Assembly: GCF_014898815.1 (NCBI RefSeq)
Contig: NW_026515514.1
Span: forward strand, 310,001-374,000
Reading direction: 5' to 3'
Length of the DNA: 64,000 nucleotides
Source of the DNA: Panonychus citri
Lineage: Eukaryota; Arthropoda; Arachnida; Trombidiformes; Tetranychidae
Shown here piece after piece: positions 25,443 through 36,679 of this stretch. A program made the position numbers and the translations under genes. Numbering within the stretch: position 1 is the first letter of the stretch; each line of letters opens with the position of its first letter. Under the pieces are notes generated by a model that was not told the DNA's origin, did not search any database, and worked only from the letters and a program-made list of their open reading frames with translations.

Positions 25443-28400
25443 GGATTAAGGGATGAAAAGTCATCAAATTGATCTGTTATATATGGTTAATCATTTTTTT
25501 CTTGTTTACATTTTTTCCCCTCTGTTTGTTTATCTTGATTCAGGTTCTTTGAGTCCATCATTCAGTCGTCCACCATCAGAAGCTGGTCTTCCGTCTCATC
25601 TTCATCCTTTCATCAGGTCACCAATTTTATTACCTTCAGGACCTTCAGGTCCTGGTTCATTAGGATCAAATTCAATCTTAACCTGCCAAAATTCAGCCTT
25701 TACACCTCATATTGGACTTGGTCATTATTATTCATCACTTAATCTAAGCAATAATATTGCTAATTTTTCAGCAGCCAATGCAAACAATAATCATCACCAT
25801 CATTATCTTCATCATCATCACAACAATAACAACAACAACAACAATAGTGCCATCAACGTCCATAATAATAATAACACAAGCTCCTCATCGTCATCGGCTT
25901 TTACTGGTTTACTTGGTAAAAAAGGTTCTAAAATTATTCCTTCTGCAAGTAATACTGCTGATTCATCATCTTCTCCATCATCGGGTAAAAATAACGGTCA
26001 TGAGACAGCAAGTAATGTTGTATCATCGACTGTTCTGGATAAGGAAGTTGACCGTGATTCATCAAACCTTAAGAATAATAATAAACCCAATAAAAGGGTT
26101 GAAATTGAAGATAGTAATATGGAAGAGAGAGAAGATGGTGGACCTGATCCTAATTTTGAGACTAATTGCCAGTGGGGTGATTGTACTCGAGAATTTCTTA
26201 CACAAGAAGATTTGGTTAAACATGTTAACATTGATCATATTCAGCAAACTAATCATAAACGATTGTTTATCTGTCGTTGGAAGGATTGTTCTCGTGAAGG
26301 TAAACAGTTCAAAGCTCAATATATGTTGGTTGTTCATGCTCGTAAACATACCGGAGAAAAACCTAATAAGTGTACATTTGAAGGTTGTTTTAAGGCTTAT
26401 TCACGGTTGGAAAATTTGAAAACTCATTTACGATCACATACTGGAGAGAAACCTTATTCCTGTGAGTTTCCTAATTGTACTAAAGCTTTTTCAAATGCTT
26501 CCGATCGAGCGAAACACCAGAATCGAACTCATTCCAATGAGAAACCATTTAAATGTGGTGTTCCTGGTTGCATGAAGAAATATACTGATCCAAGTTCACT
26601 TCGTAAACATGTGAAAACGGTTCATGGTCCTGATGTTTATGCAAATAAAAAGCATAAAAAAGGTATGAATGATGATGATCATAATGATGATAGAAAGGGT
26701 AGTGGTGGTGGTGGTGGTGGTGGGTGGTAATGGTAGTGCCGGTGGCAGTGGAAGTGGAGGAGGATCAAACATTAACTCTAATGGAAATCATCAACGGAAT
26801 AACGGTAATAATGGTAACCGTAGCAATGGAGGTAATGGTGGAAGTGGTAATAATAATAATGGCAATGGTAATGGAAGTAGTCATCATCGTAACAATAATA
26901 ATAATAATAATAATAACGGCACTGGGGCTAATGACATTAGGACCGCTAGTGGGAGTGTTAATTGTCATATTAATGGTTATAAAGGTAATAGTGATTGTGT
27001 AAATGGCCCTGGAGGCGGAGGTGACAAAGTGTTGAACCAAACAATTAAGAGTGAAAAAAGTGAAATGATATCAAGTCCAAGTTCAATTAATGTTCACAAT
27101 CATTATAATCATCATAATACTAGTAACTTAAATGGTGAAGATGTTAATATAAATTGTGTTGGTGATAATCTTCACAATAACAGTGCCAACGGAAATTGTA
27201 TTGAACCTCCAATTAGTGATAATAGTGTTTCAACTACGTGCATCGGAAACGATTGGTGTACACAAAATTCAGTCGGTGGAAACAGTGTTAATGATAATAA
27301 TAGTTTACCGATTGATTTAGACGCATCATCAACTGACCTTTTACCTTCAAGTGGAATCCGATTGAACCTTGGTAATGGAGGTTCAAACCTAAACACCGGC
27401 GGTGTTACCACGGTGGCTTATCGTTCACCCAACTATTCATCAGTTAATTCACCAGGTATTCCTTCATTAACCTCACCGATAATTGAAATTTCCAATAAAG
27501 ATCCAATGAAACCTCGATCATCATTTGCCAATAAATTGAAAAACAGTTTCCGCTCAGCAACCAATTGGATACCAAATATTTTAATCTCAAAAGGTCATCA
27601 TCGTGACAATGTTGCGACCTCCTATGGTCTTGATGATGACATAATTAACTGTGAGAAAATGATATCCAATAAAAAGGGAGATAAAAAATCATCAATGATA
27701 AAATCCAATCTAGTTCGTCATGGAAGCACCGAGAGCAGTATCAATTCATTTTATTCATCAGTTCTTGGATCAGATGCCAGTCAGCTAACAAATGAAAGCA
27801 GTTCAAACGGTTTGACCAATTGTAACAATTTGACCAACACTGGTATGGAAGGTCCTTGTAATGGTGCCAATCTTGCTCGATGCTCTTCCTATGACCCTAT
27901 TTCCCTTGGTGGGAGCAGTAGACGATCAAGTGATGCATCCAACTCAAGTCTCTATGGTTCAGGACTTGGCACTGGTTTGCCTGTTATCCCAACAAATGTA
28001 TCCGGTATATGTAATAATAATAATAATAATAATAATGCAACAACAAATAATACCAATGGTAATATAACAACAAGTTCAATTGGTCCGGTTGGATTATCTC
28101 ACCATTCAAGACTAAAAGATGAACCAAGTGCCGTTAATCGTCGCCCTCCATCAATAGTACATCATTTATCTCAAACTGATAATCTGTTAATTGCTCCACA
28201 AAGTTTAGCTCTCTCAAAAGCCATGGCAATAAGCCCAGAGCCATTTGTGCCTTCAGCTTCACTAACAACTTTAAACAGTTCTGTTTCTATTTCCTCAGGG
28301 GTTAATTGTGTCTCTGGAGGTTTTAGTGATACAGCATCAACTCGAACCACGGGAACAACGGCTGGTTCAACGACAGGATCAACTACAACCGTAGTAACAG

Positions 28401-28726
28401 AGATTCATTATCCAAACGAAACAGTAAATGTTAATAATAATAAACATTATCCTTCAAATATTATCAATAACAACAACAATAATAATAATAATAATGTTAA
28501 TCATCGTAACTGTGTTTCTGACCATCATCACCATCACCATCATCATCATCATCATCAACCAATCGACCAAGCAAATCAAGATATCATTTTACCCGATGAA
28601 ATGGTTCAGTGGATGACTGAACAAGGATTAATTAACCACAGTTCAAATATGGTTATTAACGATCTTAATTCAACACTAAATACCCTCGTTGAAGAAACCC
28701 GGTTCCTGAAAATGTCCATTCATTAA
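23933..28726 (+). CDS. ci: Cubitus interruptus / GLI zinc-finger transcription factor (one apparent frameshift)
   Basis: Nuclear effector of Hedgehog signalling. Exons 23933-24308 and 25544-28726. The sum is one nucleotide over a multiple of three, because a GGT run near 26721-26727 has an extra G; without it the product is 1185 residues. The N-terminal part has YSPFHPP, RKRALS and the Sufu-binding SYGHLS motif (near residue 120). Five C2H2 fingers lie at about residues 330-490 (QWGDC, CRWKDC, CTFEGC, CEFPNC, CGVPGC), followed by YANKKHK as in fly Ci. The tail contains SYDPIS with RRSSDAS, then LPDEMVQW and the conserved C-terminal NMVINDLNSTL. Asn, Gly and His runs fill the rest. Only one of three PKA sites known in fly Ci is clearly kept. 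An in-frame TAA lies just upstream of the first ATG, supporting this start, though a further upstream exon is possible. ci diverges from shot and converges on the DEG/ENaC gene. Confidence 0.93.
24555..24624 (+). repeat. Longest (GA)n microsatellite of the window
   Basis: About 70 bases of GA units with a few ACAG interruptions, directly left of the foldback repeat in the ci intron. Confidence 0.9.
24638..25262. repeat. Long imperfect inverted repeat (foldback) in the ci intron
   Basis: The left arm (about 24638-24892) and right arm (about 24953-25262) are reverse complements with small gaps, around a spacer of about 60 bp. Diagnostic matched pairs are GTTGCCGATTCTCCATCGTG in the right arm against its complement in the left, TCACTCTGTAACTTCACTTC, TTCGCCTCGCC and CATCTTAATCTTC. 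Outer parts are purine or pyrimidine rich. No coding capacity is seen. It may be a foldback or MITE-type element, or a local inverted duplication. I did not identify target-site duplications. Confidence 0.85.
26715..26730 (+). other. ci: Apparent +1 frameshift in the ci GGT repeat
   Basis: The run GGT-GGT... contains one GGG-TGG-TAA, so the zinc-finger frame stops here. The frame carrying the conserved GLI/Ci tail continues one base off. Removing one G restores poly-Gly followed by NGSAGG. No plausible intron fits: usable AG sites leave fewer than about 40 nt or the wrong phase. It is most likely a sequencing or assembly slip in a simple repeat, or a polymorphism. Confidence 0.8.
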
Positions 28727-29066
28727 CCATAATGATCAGCATCTCATTTTTTTTTAATATTATATCTTCATATTTATCATGTAAATTATTTTAATGTAAA
28801 TAATGATTATTTTTGCTATAATCTCTAATCTCCCCCCATTGGATAATCCAACACTGATTCCATTGATGATTTAATATCACTATTTTTATGATAACAACAA
28901 AAAAAAACTTCAAAAATCCTCTCAAATTACATGAATGATATTTTAAAGCTCAAATCCCTAAATTGTGAATTACCAAGTTTTCATTGATACAATACAATTT
29001 GTGCCTTACTCTCTGTCTCTCTCTCTATCTCTCTCTTGATTATATTTATTAATGCGCTTAATGTGC

Positions 29067-29072
29067 AATAAA
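29067..29072 (+). terminator. ci: Poly(A) signal of ci
   Basis: AATAAA about 340 nt past the ci stop, at the left edge of the segment that is duplicated at 22431. In the upstream copy the corresponding sequence is AATTTAAA, so the signal is absent there. Confidence 0.45.
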
Positions 29073-29405
29073 AGAGACCACACAACAATTAACTAATTGT
29101 TGAGAAATTACATTTTTATTTGTTGTTATTTTCATTTTTTAATCAACATTCATATTAAAACAAAGATTCTCATAGACTCTAATCAACATCACCAAATGAT
29201 TGCGGTTAATTTTACATCGTTCATTAATTTACAATTAACAATTGATTATAATTATGATCAGGTTAAAACAATTAGTTCTTCCTCAATTAGAATCACATTA
29301 AGTAAACATTTTCATTTTATCGATGATTATTAATTACAATTTAAAGAAGATGATGATTTACTAATTATCTGCTTCCATGTAACTTAAAACTCACATTCAT
29401 TTGAT

Positions 29406-29411
29406 TTTATT
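29406..29411 (-). terminator. Poly(A) signal of the DEG/ENaC-like gene
   Basis: AATAAA on the minus strand 32 nt beyond the stop at 29443, an ideal spacing. It also lies in the duplicated segment, so the upstream fragment carries a copy. Confidence 0.55.
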
Positions 29412-29442
29412 ATTGTTGGAATTATAGTTAATTGTTAATTGA

Positions 29443-30855
29443 TTACTTGATTAATTGAAATAATTGATTATCAGATTGCAAAGAAAATGATTGTTGATTA
29501 ACTTTACTTATTATTATCGATTTTCCAATTTGATTTCCAATCATTTTTGGCTTAATTGCTGCTCGATATCGAGGCGATGTAACATTAATTGTTCCAGTTA
29601 ATTTGGTGAGCCATTTTTTAATTATGAAACGTAATCTTGTTATAATTTGATCAGCATCATGGTAAACATCAAATCCGAACCAAAATCCAACAACACTACA
29701 AATCATAACGATACAATCTGATAAGGCCATTTTCGGAGTAACGAAATAGACCAGATCAGGTTCGTCGGGTGCTTGAATTTCAATTATCGTCGAATTGGTA
29801 TAGAAAGGTAATATAGTAAATTCTCGTGTCAATAATGAGAGAGAATTTATCTCACAAAGGCAACTTGGGTGTGGATAATCATGGTAGCAAATATCTCGAA
29901 TTTTTCTCAACTGTGTCAGTGTTTGATCGTTGTATTCGGGGAAAAGTTTGAACGATTGACCTGAAAACGCAAGTAGATCAATTTGTCGTCTAGGATAAGG
30001 TGCATTGAAAAGATTGAATGATAAATTGTTAAGACAACGGGAAATTGTCACATCACGATCGTAATTAACACAATCAGTTGGGTAGGGATAAGGTAAGTTG
30101 ACCATAAATCGTTTACTGAACTTAAATTGCGCTCTGAACGTTAACCGATCTGATGGACATGTGACACTTAATCCGTATTCGTATTCAGCTTCACGCCTTG
30201 GATGGGTCATTGATTGTAGTGAGATGGTGAATCTTTTTTCCGATGATAATAGTGAACTTTTCAGGCCAATTTGTACCAACGATTCAGTTGCCGCTAAAAA
30301 GTTGGGTTGAAATCGATGGGCTAGTACTGGACTTCCGTCTTTTCGAGTACACTCAATGGTATAACAAACTTCAGGGTAAACCAGATAATCTTTAGTGTTA
30401 CAAATTCCCTTTTCTGATACATTCATTGATCCATGAATTAAAATAAAGTTAATCATTTGTTCAGATGAAACAATATAAGGATGAATTGTGGTTATGTCAA
30501 AATGTTCGAGTAAAATTGAACCAAGCGATTCGATTGAATAATTATCGAGAATACAATATCTACTTAGATTTCGATGACAACGGGTAAATATTGACCATTT
30601 ATCGACAACTAATTTAGTATAATTAAGAACTGATTTCATGGGAATACAAATCGATATCTTTGGAATGGTAATATCAATCGGACTGACCGGAATCACTTCG
30701 TAAGTAACATCCTTTACAAAATAGTCTCTGGTCAGTAGGAAGATTTGACCAGAACAACCAAATACACACAATATTGTGATCCAATTGTTGGTGAAAAAAT
30801 TTACTAATTGTGATTTGATTGATTTAAATTGTTCACTTTTCCGTACAAATAACAT
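29443..30855 (-). CDS. DEG/ENaC-family channel-like protein
   Basis: A single-exon frame of 470 residues. It has the layout of epithelial sodium channel / degenerin subunits: a short N-terminus, TM1 at about 22-45, a large extracellular loop with about ten cysteines, then TM2 near 380-405 and a short cytoplasmic tail. Family-like signals are IPKISICIP after TM1 (compare FPAVTIC), YPYPTDCVNYD in the loop, and ALSD...VVGFWFGFDVY at TM2. The usual G-x-S selectivity filter is not evident; an Asp sits where Ser is expected. Sequence identity to known members is probably low, so this is an uncharacterised, divergent member. It would act as a subunit of a plasma-membrane cation channel. It converges on ci, and its 3' end is duplicated upstream of ci. 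Confidence 0.7.
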   Translation of the reverse strand: MLFVRKSEQFKSIKSQLVNFFTNNWITILCVFGCSGQIFLLTRDYFVKDVTYEVIPVSPIDITIPKISICIPMKSVLNYTKLVVDKWSIFTRCHRNLSRYCILDNYSIESLGSILLEHFDITTIHPYIVSSEQMINFILIHGSMNVSEKGICNTKDYLVYPEVCYTIECTRKDGSPVLAHRFQPNFLAATESLVQIGLKSSLLSSEKRFTISLQSMTHPRREAEYEYGLSVTCPSDRLTFRAQFKFSKRFMVNLPYPYPTDCVNYDRDVTISRCLNNLSFNLFNAPYPRRQIDLLAFSGQSFKLFPEYNDQTLTQLRKIRDICYHDYPHPSCLCEINSLSLLTREFTILPFYTNSTIIEIQAPDEPDLVYFVTPKMALSDCIVMICSVVGFWFGFDVYHDADQIITRLRFIIKKWLTKLTGTINVTSPRYRAAIKPKMIGNQIGKSIIISKVNQQSFSLQSDNQLFQLIK

Positions 30856-32258
30856 GTTTCTACTTAATCAGTGGAAAAGGTAAAATTTTCACCATTCGTA
30901 TCAAGATTAAAGTTAATTTAGTTTCACAGTTTGTGTTCACAATTAGTTGAATTGAGTTTGCGTCACAATTAACCTGACAAGCTTATCCTTGGAATTAGCT
31001 AATGTCACAATTAACTTTTAATTAATTGCAATTAACTTATCTTTCTCTCTCTCTCTATGTGTGTGTGTGTGTTAAATTTTTAATTGAGAAAATGATTCAA
31101 TTTTTTTTTCTTTGGTTTCGTTGATCTTTAAATTGTCTTATTATCCATTTAATCATTTTGATGATTTCTCTCAATATCTAATCTTTTTCATCAGAATCAT
31201 TAATTTTATCTTTCTCTCTCTCTCACTATTGATGATGATTAGGATTAATTCAGCTTATAGATTATTAATTGTTCGAGACTAAAGTTTGTTAACAGTTGAG
31301 CAAAAACATGATCATCATCAACGATTAATGATTTTCCAATGGGAAAAAGGTAACATTGAGTCAAGGTTATAATTCAAACATGATAACTTGTTATTTAGTT
31401 AATTAGTAGATATAATTAATCAGATAAGCAACTTTTTTTCTCGTCTTAATTTCCTTTGATTATCTCACAATCATCATCAATAATTCACCAAAGAAAAAGT
31501 TAATCTTAACTTTCCGTTGATTTGATTGATAGTTTCAAGTTTTCAATTGAGAAAATGTTTTTTTCCCATTAACATGATAATTAAAGTTTTACGATTGTTA
31601 ATTGTTGCTGTTGTTTTGGTGATTTACCTATTGGTTGATTGTTATCAATTAAATCCTTTTGTTTAAATTGATAAACAATCTCCTTCTAGTTAATCAGTTA
31701 ATCAGTTGATCAACTAAATTATCTTCAACTTTTTTTCTTTCTCCTTCTAAATTGTTATCGGATAAGATTTTGTGGTAACTAATATTTAGAAAGGTAAATA
31801 TGATATTCAATTTGCCTTTAGGCTAAAAAAAAGTAAAGATTACAGGTAATGAGATATTGAGAAGAAGATATTTGATAACAGGAAGGAAAGAAACTGTTAA
31901 ATTGATAACAATTAACTTTTAACAATTAGCACTGAATGTTAGATTTAGCACTTTGATTGTTGATTATAATCAGTTTTCTGTTTTTCCAATTTAAAGTGAA
32001 ACTTTGAGGTTTCAAACACAATTAACTGATTCGAAAGTGAGAAAGTTTTAATTTTTTTTTCTCTCGCACTTACAATTAGTTAATTGTTGTCGTTAATTTT
32101 AGTTGAAGAAGAAGAGTAAAGGTAAATAAAGAATTGGACATTTTTTTATATATATATTAGAAAAGAAAAGTAAATAAATTAAATTAGTTTTAAATGTCAT
32201 TCGAATGTGAATTGGTAACTGTAATTGTTCATTGTTCGTTAATTGGTGGAAAGGATAA
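30856..32258. other. Intergenic between DEG/ENaC-like and SLC46-like genes
   Basis: About 1.4 kb of AT-rich DNA with a short (CT)n/(GT)n stretch near 31042-31071 and another (CT)n near 31213. Both flanking genes are on the minus strand, so this is the 5' region of the channel gene and the 3' flank of the transporter. No open frame of note. Confidence 0.6.
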
Positions 32259-35200
32259 TTAAGATAATATAAACTTTTGGGTTTCAGAATAATTCCAATT
32301 AGATTTAGTTGCTCGTAACCAAATCATTAAGAGAACTGGGAAAATTAGTAGAATTGAAAAGAACCAGAAAACGATACCAGGATTTATGGTGAACGTTTGC
32401 TTGAGGATATTTTCCGAGCAAAGAGCAAATAGAGTTGGAAATAAGTGTTCGAAGGTTGAAAGAACGCTGAATATTTGTCCAATCTCATATTCTTCGATAG
32501 ATTTTGATAATATTGATCTTATCGAAATGGTAGTGAGACCAGAAAGACAGCCGATCAGATAGGAAGCAATGAATCCATGAGGTTCCAAGATGAAACCTCG
32601 AACGATGTTCATAAGAAGAAGGGAAATTGAACCGATTATACCTAAAGTTGTATCATCACAATCAAGAGTTTTAGTTAAAATTGGAGCAAAAACCAACGTG
32701 AATAAAGTTGGAACCATAATTACAAGTAGATTGATAAAAGTAATTAACATGGGATCCCATTGATAAACTCTATTGGAAAAGTCAAAGTTAATCCGAGCTC
32801 TTCCCGATGTACAACAAAGTATAATCAGTAGGCCAATAATTAGTAACCAAATCCGTAGGCGTCCATTTTCAGGTCGCTTTCGGGTGAAAGTTATCCAGAT
32901 AACCCGAAGATTGGATAATCTAAATATATCCTCAGAGATATAATAATTGGCCACCGTTGTTTTATAAGAGTATTCAGAGATATTGTCATGATTATCTTCA
33001 ATTGTTGCTACGTAAGGTGATATTGGTAAGAAAAATGTTAACCAAATCAAGCCAACAATTAAAATGAATGCAAGTAAACCGATATAATTTTCAGGTTGAG
33101 CCGATGTCCAGGGTCGTGATCGTAATATTAATCCACCAATTAAAGTGCCACCAATTGAACCTGAAATTGAGAGAAAGTAAAAAACGTAAAGATAATTAAG
33201 AAAATAAGTTTCATCATGATTTGTTAATTTACACATTTACAATCAATGTAATTAACTTTTCTCTCTCAATATACTCAGATACAAATGGTTCAATGAATTC
33301 TTACCAATAATTACAAACGTATTCAATATTGCAAATCTAAGGCAACGATCTTTAAATTGTGTTGTCCTTGCAATGAAGATATAAATTGCTGTCATTGGGC
33401 TGATTGTTGCTCCAAGGAAACCGAAAGGTATATAAGACAATATTGTAGCAATTGAATCTTTAATTAAAGAAAGAAAACAAAATTTATTGATTAAGATGAA
33501 TGATTAATCAATTATTGGAAGATTCAATTCTTCAAATTTGTTTGTTTTTCTCTGATTCTTGACCAGGTAAACAAGAAAAGTGAAGAAAATGAATTGACAA
33601 ATTGAATGAGATGATTGATTGTAATTGGAAATTTAGAAATGAGAAAATTATTAATAGAATAACAAATAATAACTCTCAAGGTTAATAATCTAACCAGGAA
33701 TTAGTTAGAAAATGAAATTGAGACAATCAACAAATCGTTGATAATTATTTAACGATTACAATTACATATTAGTATATCTCTGAATCGTTATTAGCATAAC
33801 AATATGATAACAATATAACAGCAAAGATATCAAAGTTGATTATGATGATCAACATTAATATTAAAAAGATTTGGTGAGAAATGTGAACAAATTAAATGTT
33901 ACAACAATCAAGACAAAATTATCGAGAGTAAATTGAGATATAATCATTATGTTTAAATCATGTTTGGAGTCTCATTTTAATTATCTTGTTTGAAGAAAGA
34001 GAGTGAGTGAGTGAGAGAGAGAGAGAGAGATGAAGATGAAGATGATAATGATGGCGATAATAATAATGATGATGATAATGATAATGATGAAAACAAAGGT
34101 TATGAACCATGTAATTTAGTTACAATTAACTATTGATGTCTCTTCGTAGGCTCATCATCATCATCATCAAGGAAGATAAACTTTTCTTCCAGCATAAAGG
34201 TAAAGGTAATATGTAAATTACTGGGTTCATCTTTTAACAAGAAACAATCTTTATACAGGTTCACCTGAATACCTGTCTTATTTTTCACATCTTCATCTTC
34301 ATCTTTCTCTTTCTTTCTCTCTTTCTTTACACTCCATCATTATCATTATCATCATCATCTTCATCCTTCCTTAATTAGCCAAATTTTTACCGCTTTTCAA
34401 ATGGTTAAACAAGGTTAATAAAATTGTCTTCCGATAATTGTTACAATTGTAATTAAATCGTATATCTCTTGTTAAGAGACAATGATTATGGGAACAAAGT
34501 GAAACAACAATAACTTGATTGTCTTTTTGATTGTTTTGGTAACTAATTAACTCATTAAACATTTAGATGTATTCACATACATACACACATCATAATCGTA
34601 ACCACTTATTATCATCATGAATAAAGTTTCAAAACATTAATCCTGCTAATGAATTAATCTGTGAAAACCATTGATTGGACTAATTTACTTACTCATTTCA
34701 AAAAACGAAGCATTAATTAACAATATGATCACTTGACAGATAAACCCAAGGGTTGGAATACTCAACATGTATTTCAGATATTTGGGATAAGCGTCAATCC
34801 AAATTGCGAATAGAAAAGTTGTAATTGCTCCTGGAATTGTGGTTAAACACAATTCAATTGGTTTAATGTGATCAACTCGTTTAACGGTGTTAATTGTTAG
34901 ATTGATCCTATCAAGAATATCGATTGAACCATCGTCTTCCTCGTTGGTGTATTGAATTGGAAAACAGAATTCACTTCGAGAATGAAATTGATTGAAACAC
35001 ATCTTATCGTTCATGATTCGAGTAACTGTTATATTCTGAACGGCGGAAGCGAAAATCAATAAAAATATCATAATATCGATACGAAGTTTGGATAAAAAAG
35101 TGTTAATTGTAATCGGATTTGGTGTGATTACTGATTTACGACGAGTGATTGAAACTCGACCAGAATCGTAGTTAATTTGATTCGTTGACGACCAATTAGT

Positions 35201-35407
35201 GTATTGTGAATATCGACGAGAAAATGATTGACGTGTTTTACTATTATTGTTGTTGTTGTAGCTAATTGTTGACAATTTATTCTCACTGATTGATGTTGAT
35301 TGGTGGTTTTGGTGTTGATTGTTATTCAATTCTGGTAAATTGGATAAAGATGATTCCAAATCAATTGATTTTTCAATTGTATATGATCTTGGTCGAGGTT
35401 CATTCAT
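32259..35407 (-). CDS. SLC46-like major facilitator transporter (PCFT/CG15553 type)
   Basis: Exons 35407-34693, 33457-33305 and 33160-32259, all joined in phase 1, give 589 residues. About 100 polar N-terminal residues (Asn, Ser and Gln rich, presumably cytosolic) precede TM1 (IDIMIFLLIFASAVQN). A cysteine-containing extracellular loop follows with NIT and NLT glycosylation sequons, then a 12-helix MFS fold. Family hallmarks are NVTRI-like after TM1 (NITVTRI), FxKDRCLRFA in exon 2, and the central TRKRPENGRLR loop seen in SLC46 proteins. MFS motif A is degenerate (WIDAYPKYLKY instead of DRxGRK). SLC46 members carry folates, muropeptides or other organic solutes with protons. The substrate here cannot be told from sequence. 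Intron 1 (1235 bp) contains (GA)n and ATGATG repeats. Confidence 0.8.
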
Positions 35408-36679
35408 TTTGATTGTTTGTTTGTTTGTTTGTTTTTTGATGATGAGGAAAAAACAATCAACTTAATTTACTGATCAATTTAAAACAACAACAATTAACTA
35501 ATTTAGTAATTAAGTTAACAGTATCAATGGTTACTAAATGATCAATTGAATTAACTAATGGGAACACTGGAGATATTGAAAATGAATTTATCTCTTATCG
35601 TCATTAATTAAAGGATTAATTGTTAATCTTTTCTATTACTATATCTTAATTATAATAATCTTAATCTGTCACTAATTGTCAGCATCAGTTAATTATTATT
35701 ATATAAATGTCATCAATGACTCTGAACTCATGCTGAGAAAATAAAATTAATTAATTGACGCAATCAAATTAAACACAACGATTAACAATTACCGTTTAAC
35801 TGTTGACAGTTGTGGTAATTTAATTAACGCGTCTTAATATATAAATTAAATTGCAGAGAAATAAATTCCAAACAATTAAAAGTTAACCACTAATGGACAA
35901 TTAATAATTAGTTGATTGTTGCCCACGAAAAAAAAAGTTTTCAAAGGAAAATCAAATTTATGATTCAAATCTTAATTACGAGTAAATTAAAGTTTTTATT
36001 TTCTTCCAATAGAAAAGTAGGAAAAAAAAACTTACCTGATTACAATCAGTTAATTCAGTTAATTTGATTAATTTGATTATCGTTGTTTAATTGGGTAAAT
36101 CAAACTTTGATTAGCAATTAAAGGCCCAACAATTTATAAATTATATTATTATTTACAACGAGAGTGTAGGATAATCAAAAAAAAAAGTTTTTCTTATCTT
36201 ACAATTAAGGTTATCTCATTAAGTGATATTAATTAATCAGCAATCAAGGTGGATTCAAATTGATTTGATTAACTGGTTATGAAAATTGTTTTTTCTTATC
36301 AAAATGGTTAATCTTAATCAACTAATTATATTATTATTATGTATCAACTTAGATGATCAAAATATAAGAAAAGTTTTCAAAACAAAATAGTGTTAAAATT
36401 TGACAAGTTTATCGCATTAAATTATTACAGATATCATTTTATGGATTGATAATGATTCTGATTAAGTGATTAAGTGGATTAACATGTAATCTAACACACC
36501 TTTTAATCATATTCATTATCATTTATTGACTTTTTATATTAACTTGTTGTTGATTCTTTCATTATTATTAAGTTAATCATGTTGACTTAAGTTTTTTATT
36601 TATTTTTGCTTCTGGTTAACTTTTTGTTTGTTTTTTTGTGTCGTTGGTTGTTGTCTTTTAATGGTGATTAAGTTAATTA
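35408..36679. other. Intergenic between SLC46-like and ABCC genes
   Basis: About 1.3 kb, AT-rich, with no open frame of note. The left part is the 5' flank of the transporter, including a (GTTT)n run just before its start. The right part is the 3' flank of the ABCC gene. Confidence 0.6.
36595..36600 (-). terminator. Poly(A) signal of the ABCC gene
   Basis: Overlapping AATAAA hexamers on the minus strand about 80 nt past the stop at 36680. Confidence 0.45.

Larger units (their letters stand above)
24309..25543 (+). other. ci: Intron 1 of ci
   Basis: A phase-1 intron of 1235 bp (donor GTAAGTAG, acceptor TTCAG) that interrupts the protein right after the SYGHLS motif. It carries a TG repeat near 24370, a long (GA)n tract at about 24555-24624, a foldback structure (24638-25262) and another (GA)n at about 25410-25438. 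Confidence 0.8.

Noticed and set aside
26664..26735. A short intron in ci explaining the frame change
   Set aside because: GTATGAAT could be a donor, but acceptors in usable phase leave only about 30 nt or do not restore the frame; a one-base slip in the GGT run is simpler.
25757..28616. Additional plus- and minus-strand frames across the ci exon
   Set aside because: They are rich in Ile, Val, Thr or His because they read AAT, CAT and GGT repeats in other frames. They have no domains and the ci frame explains the region.
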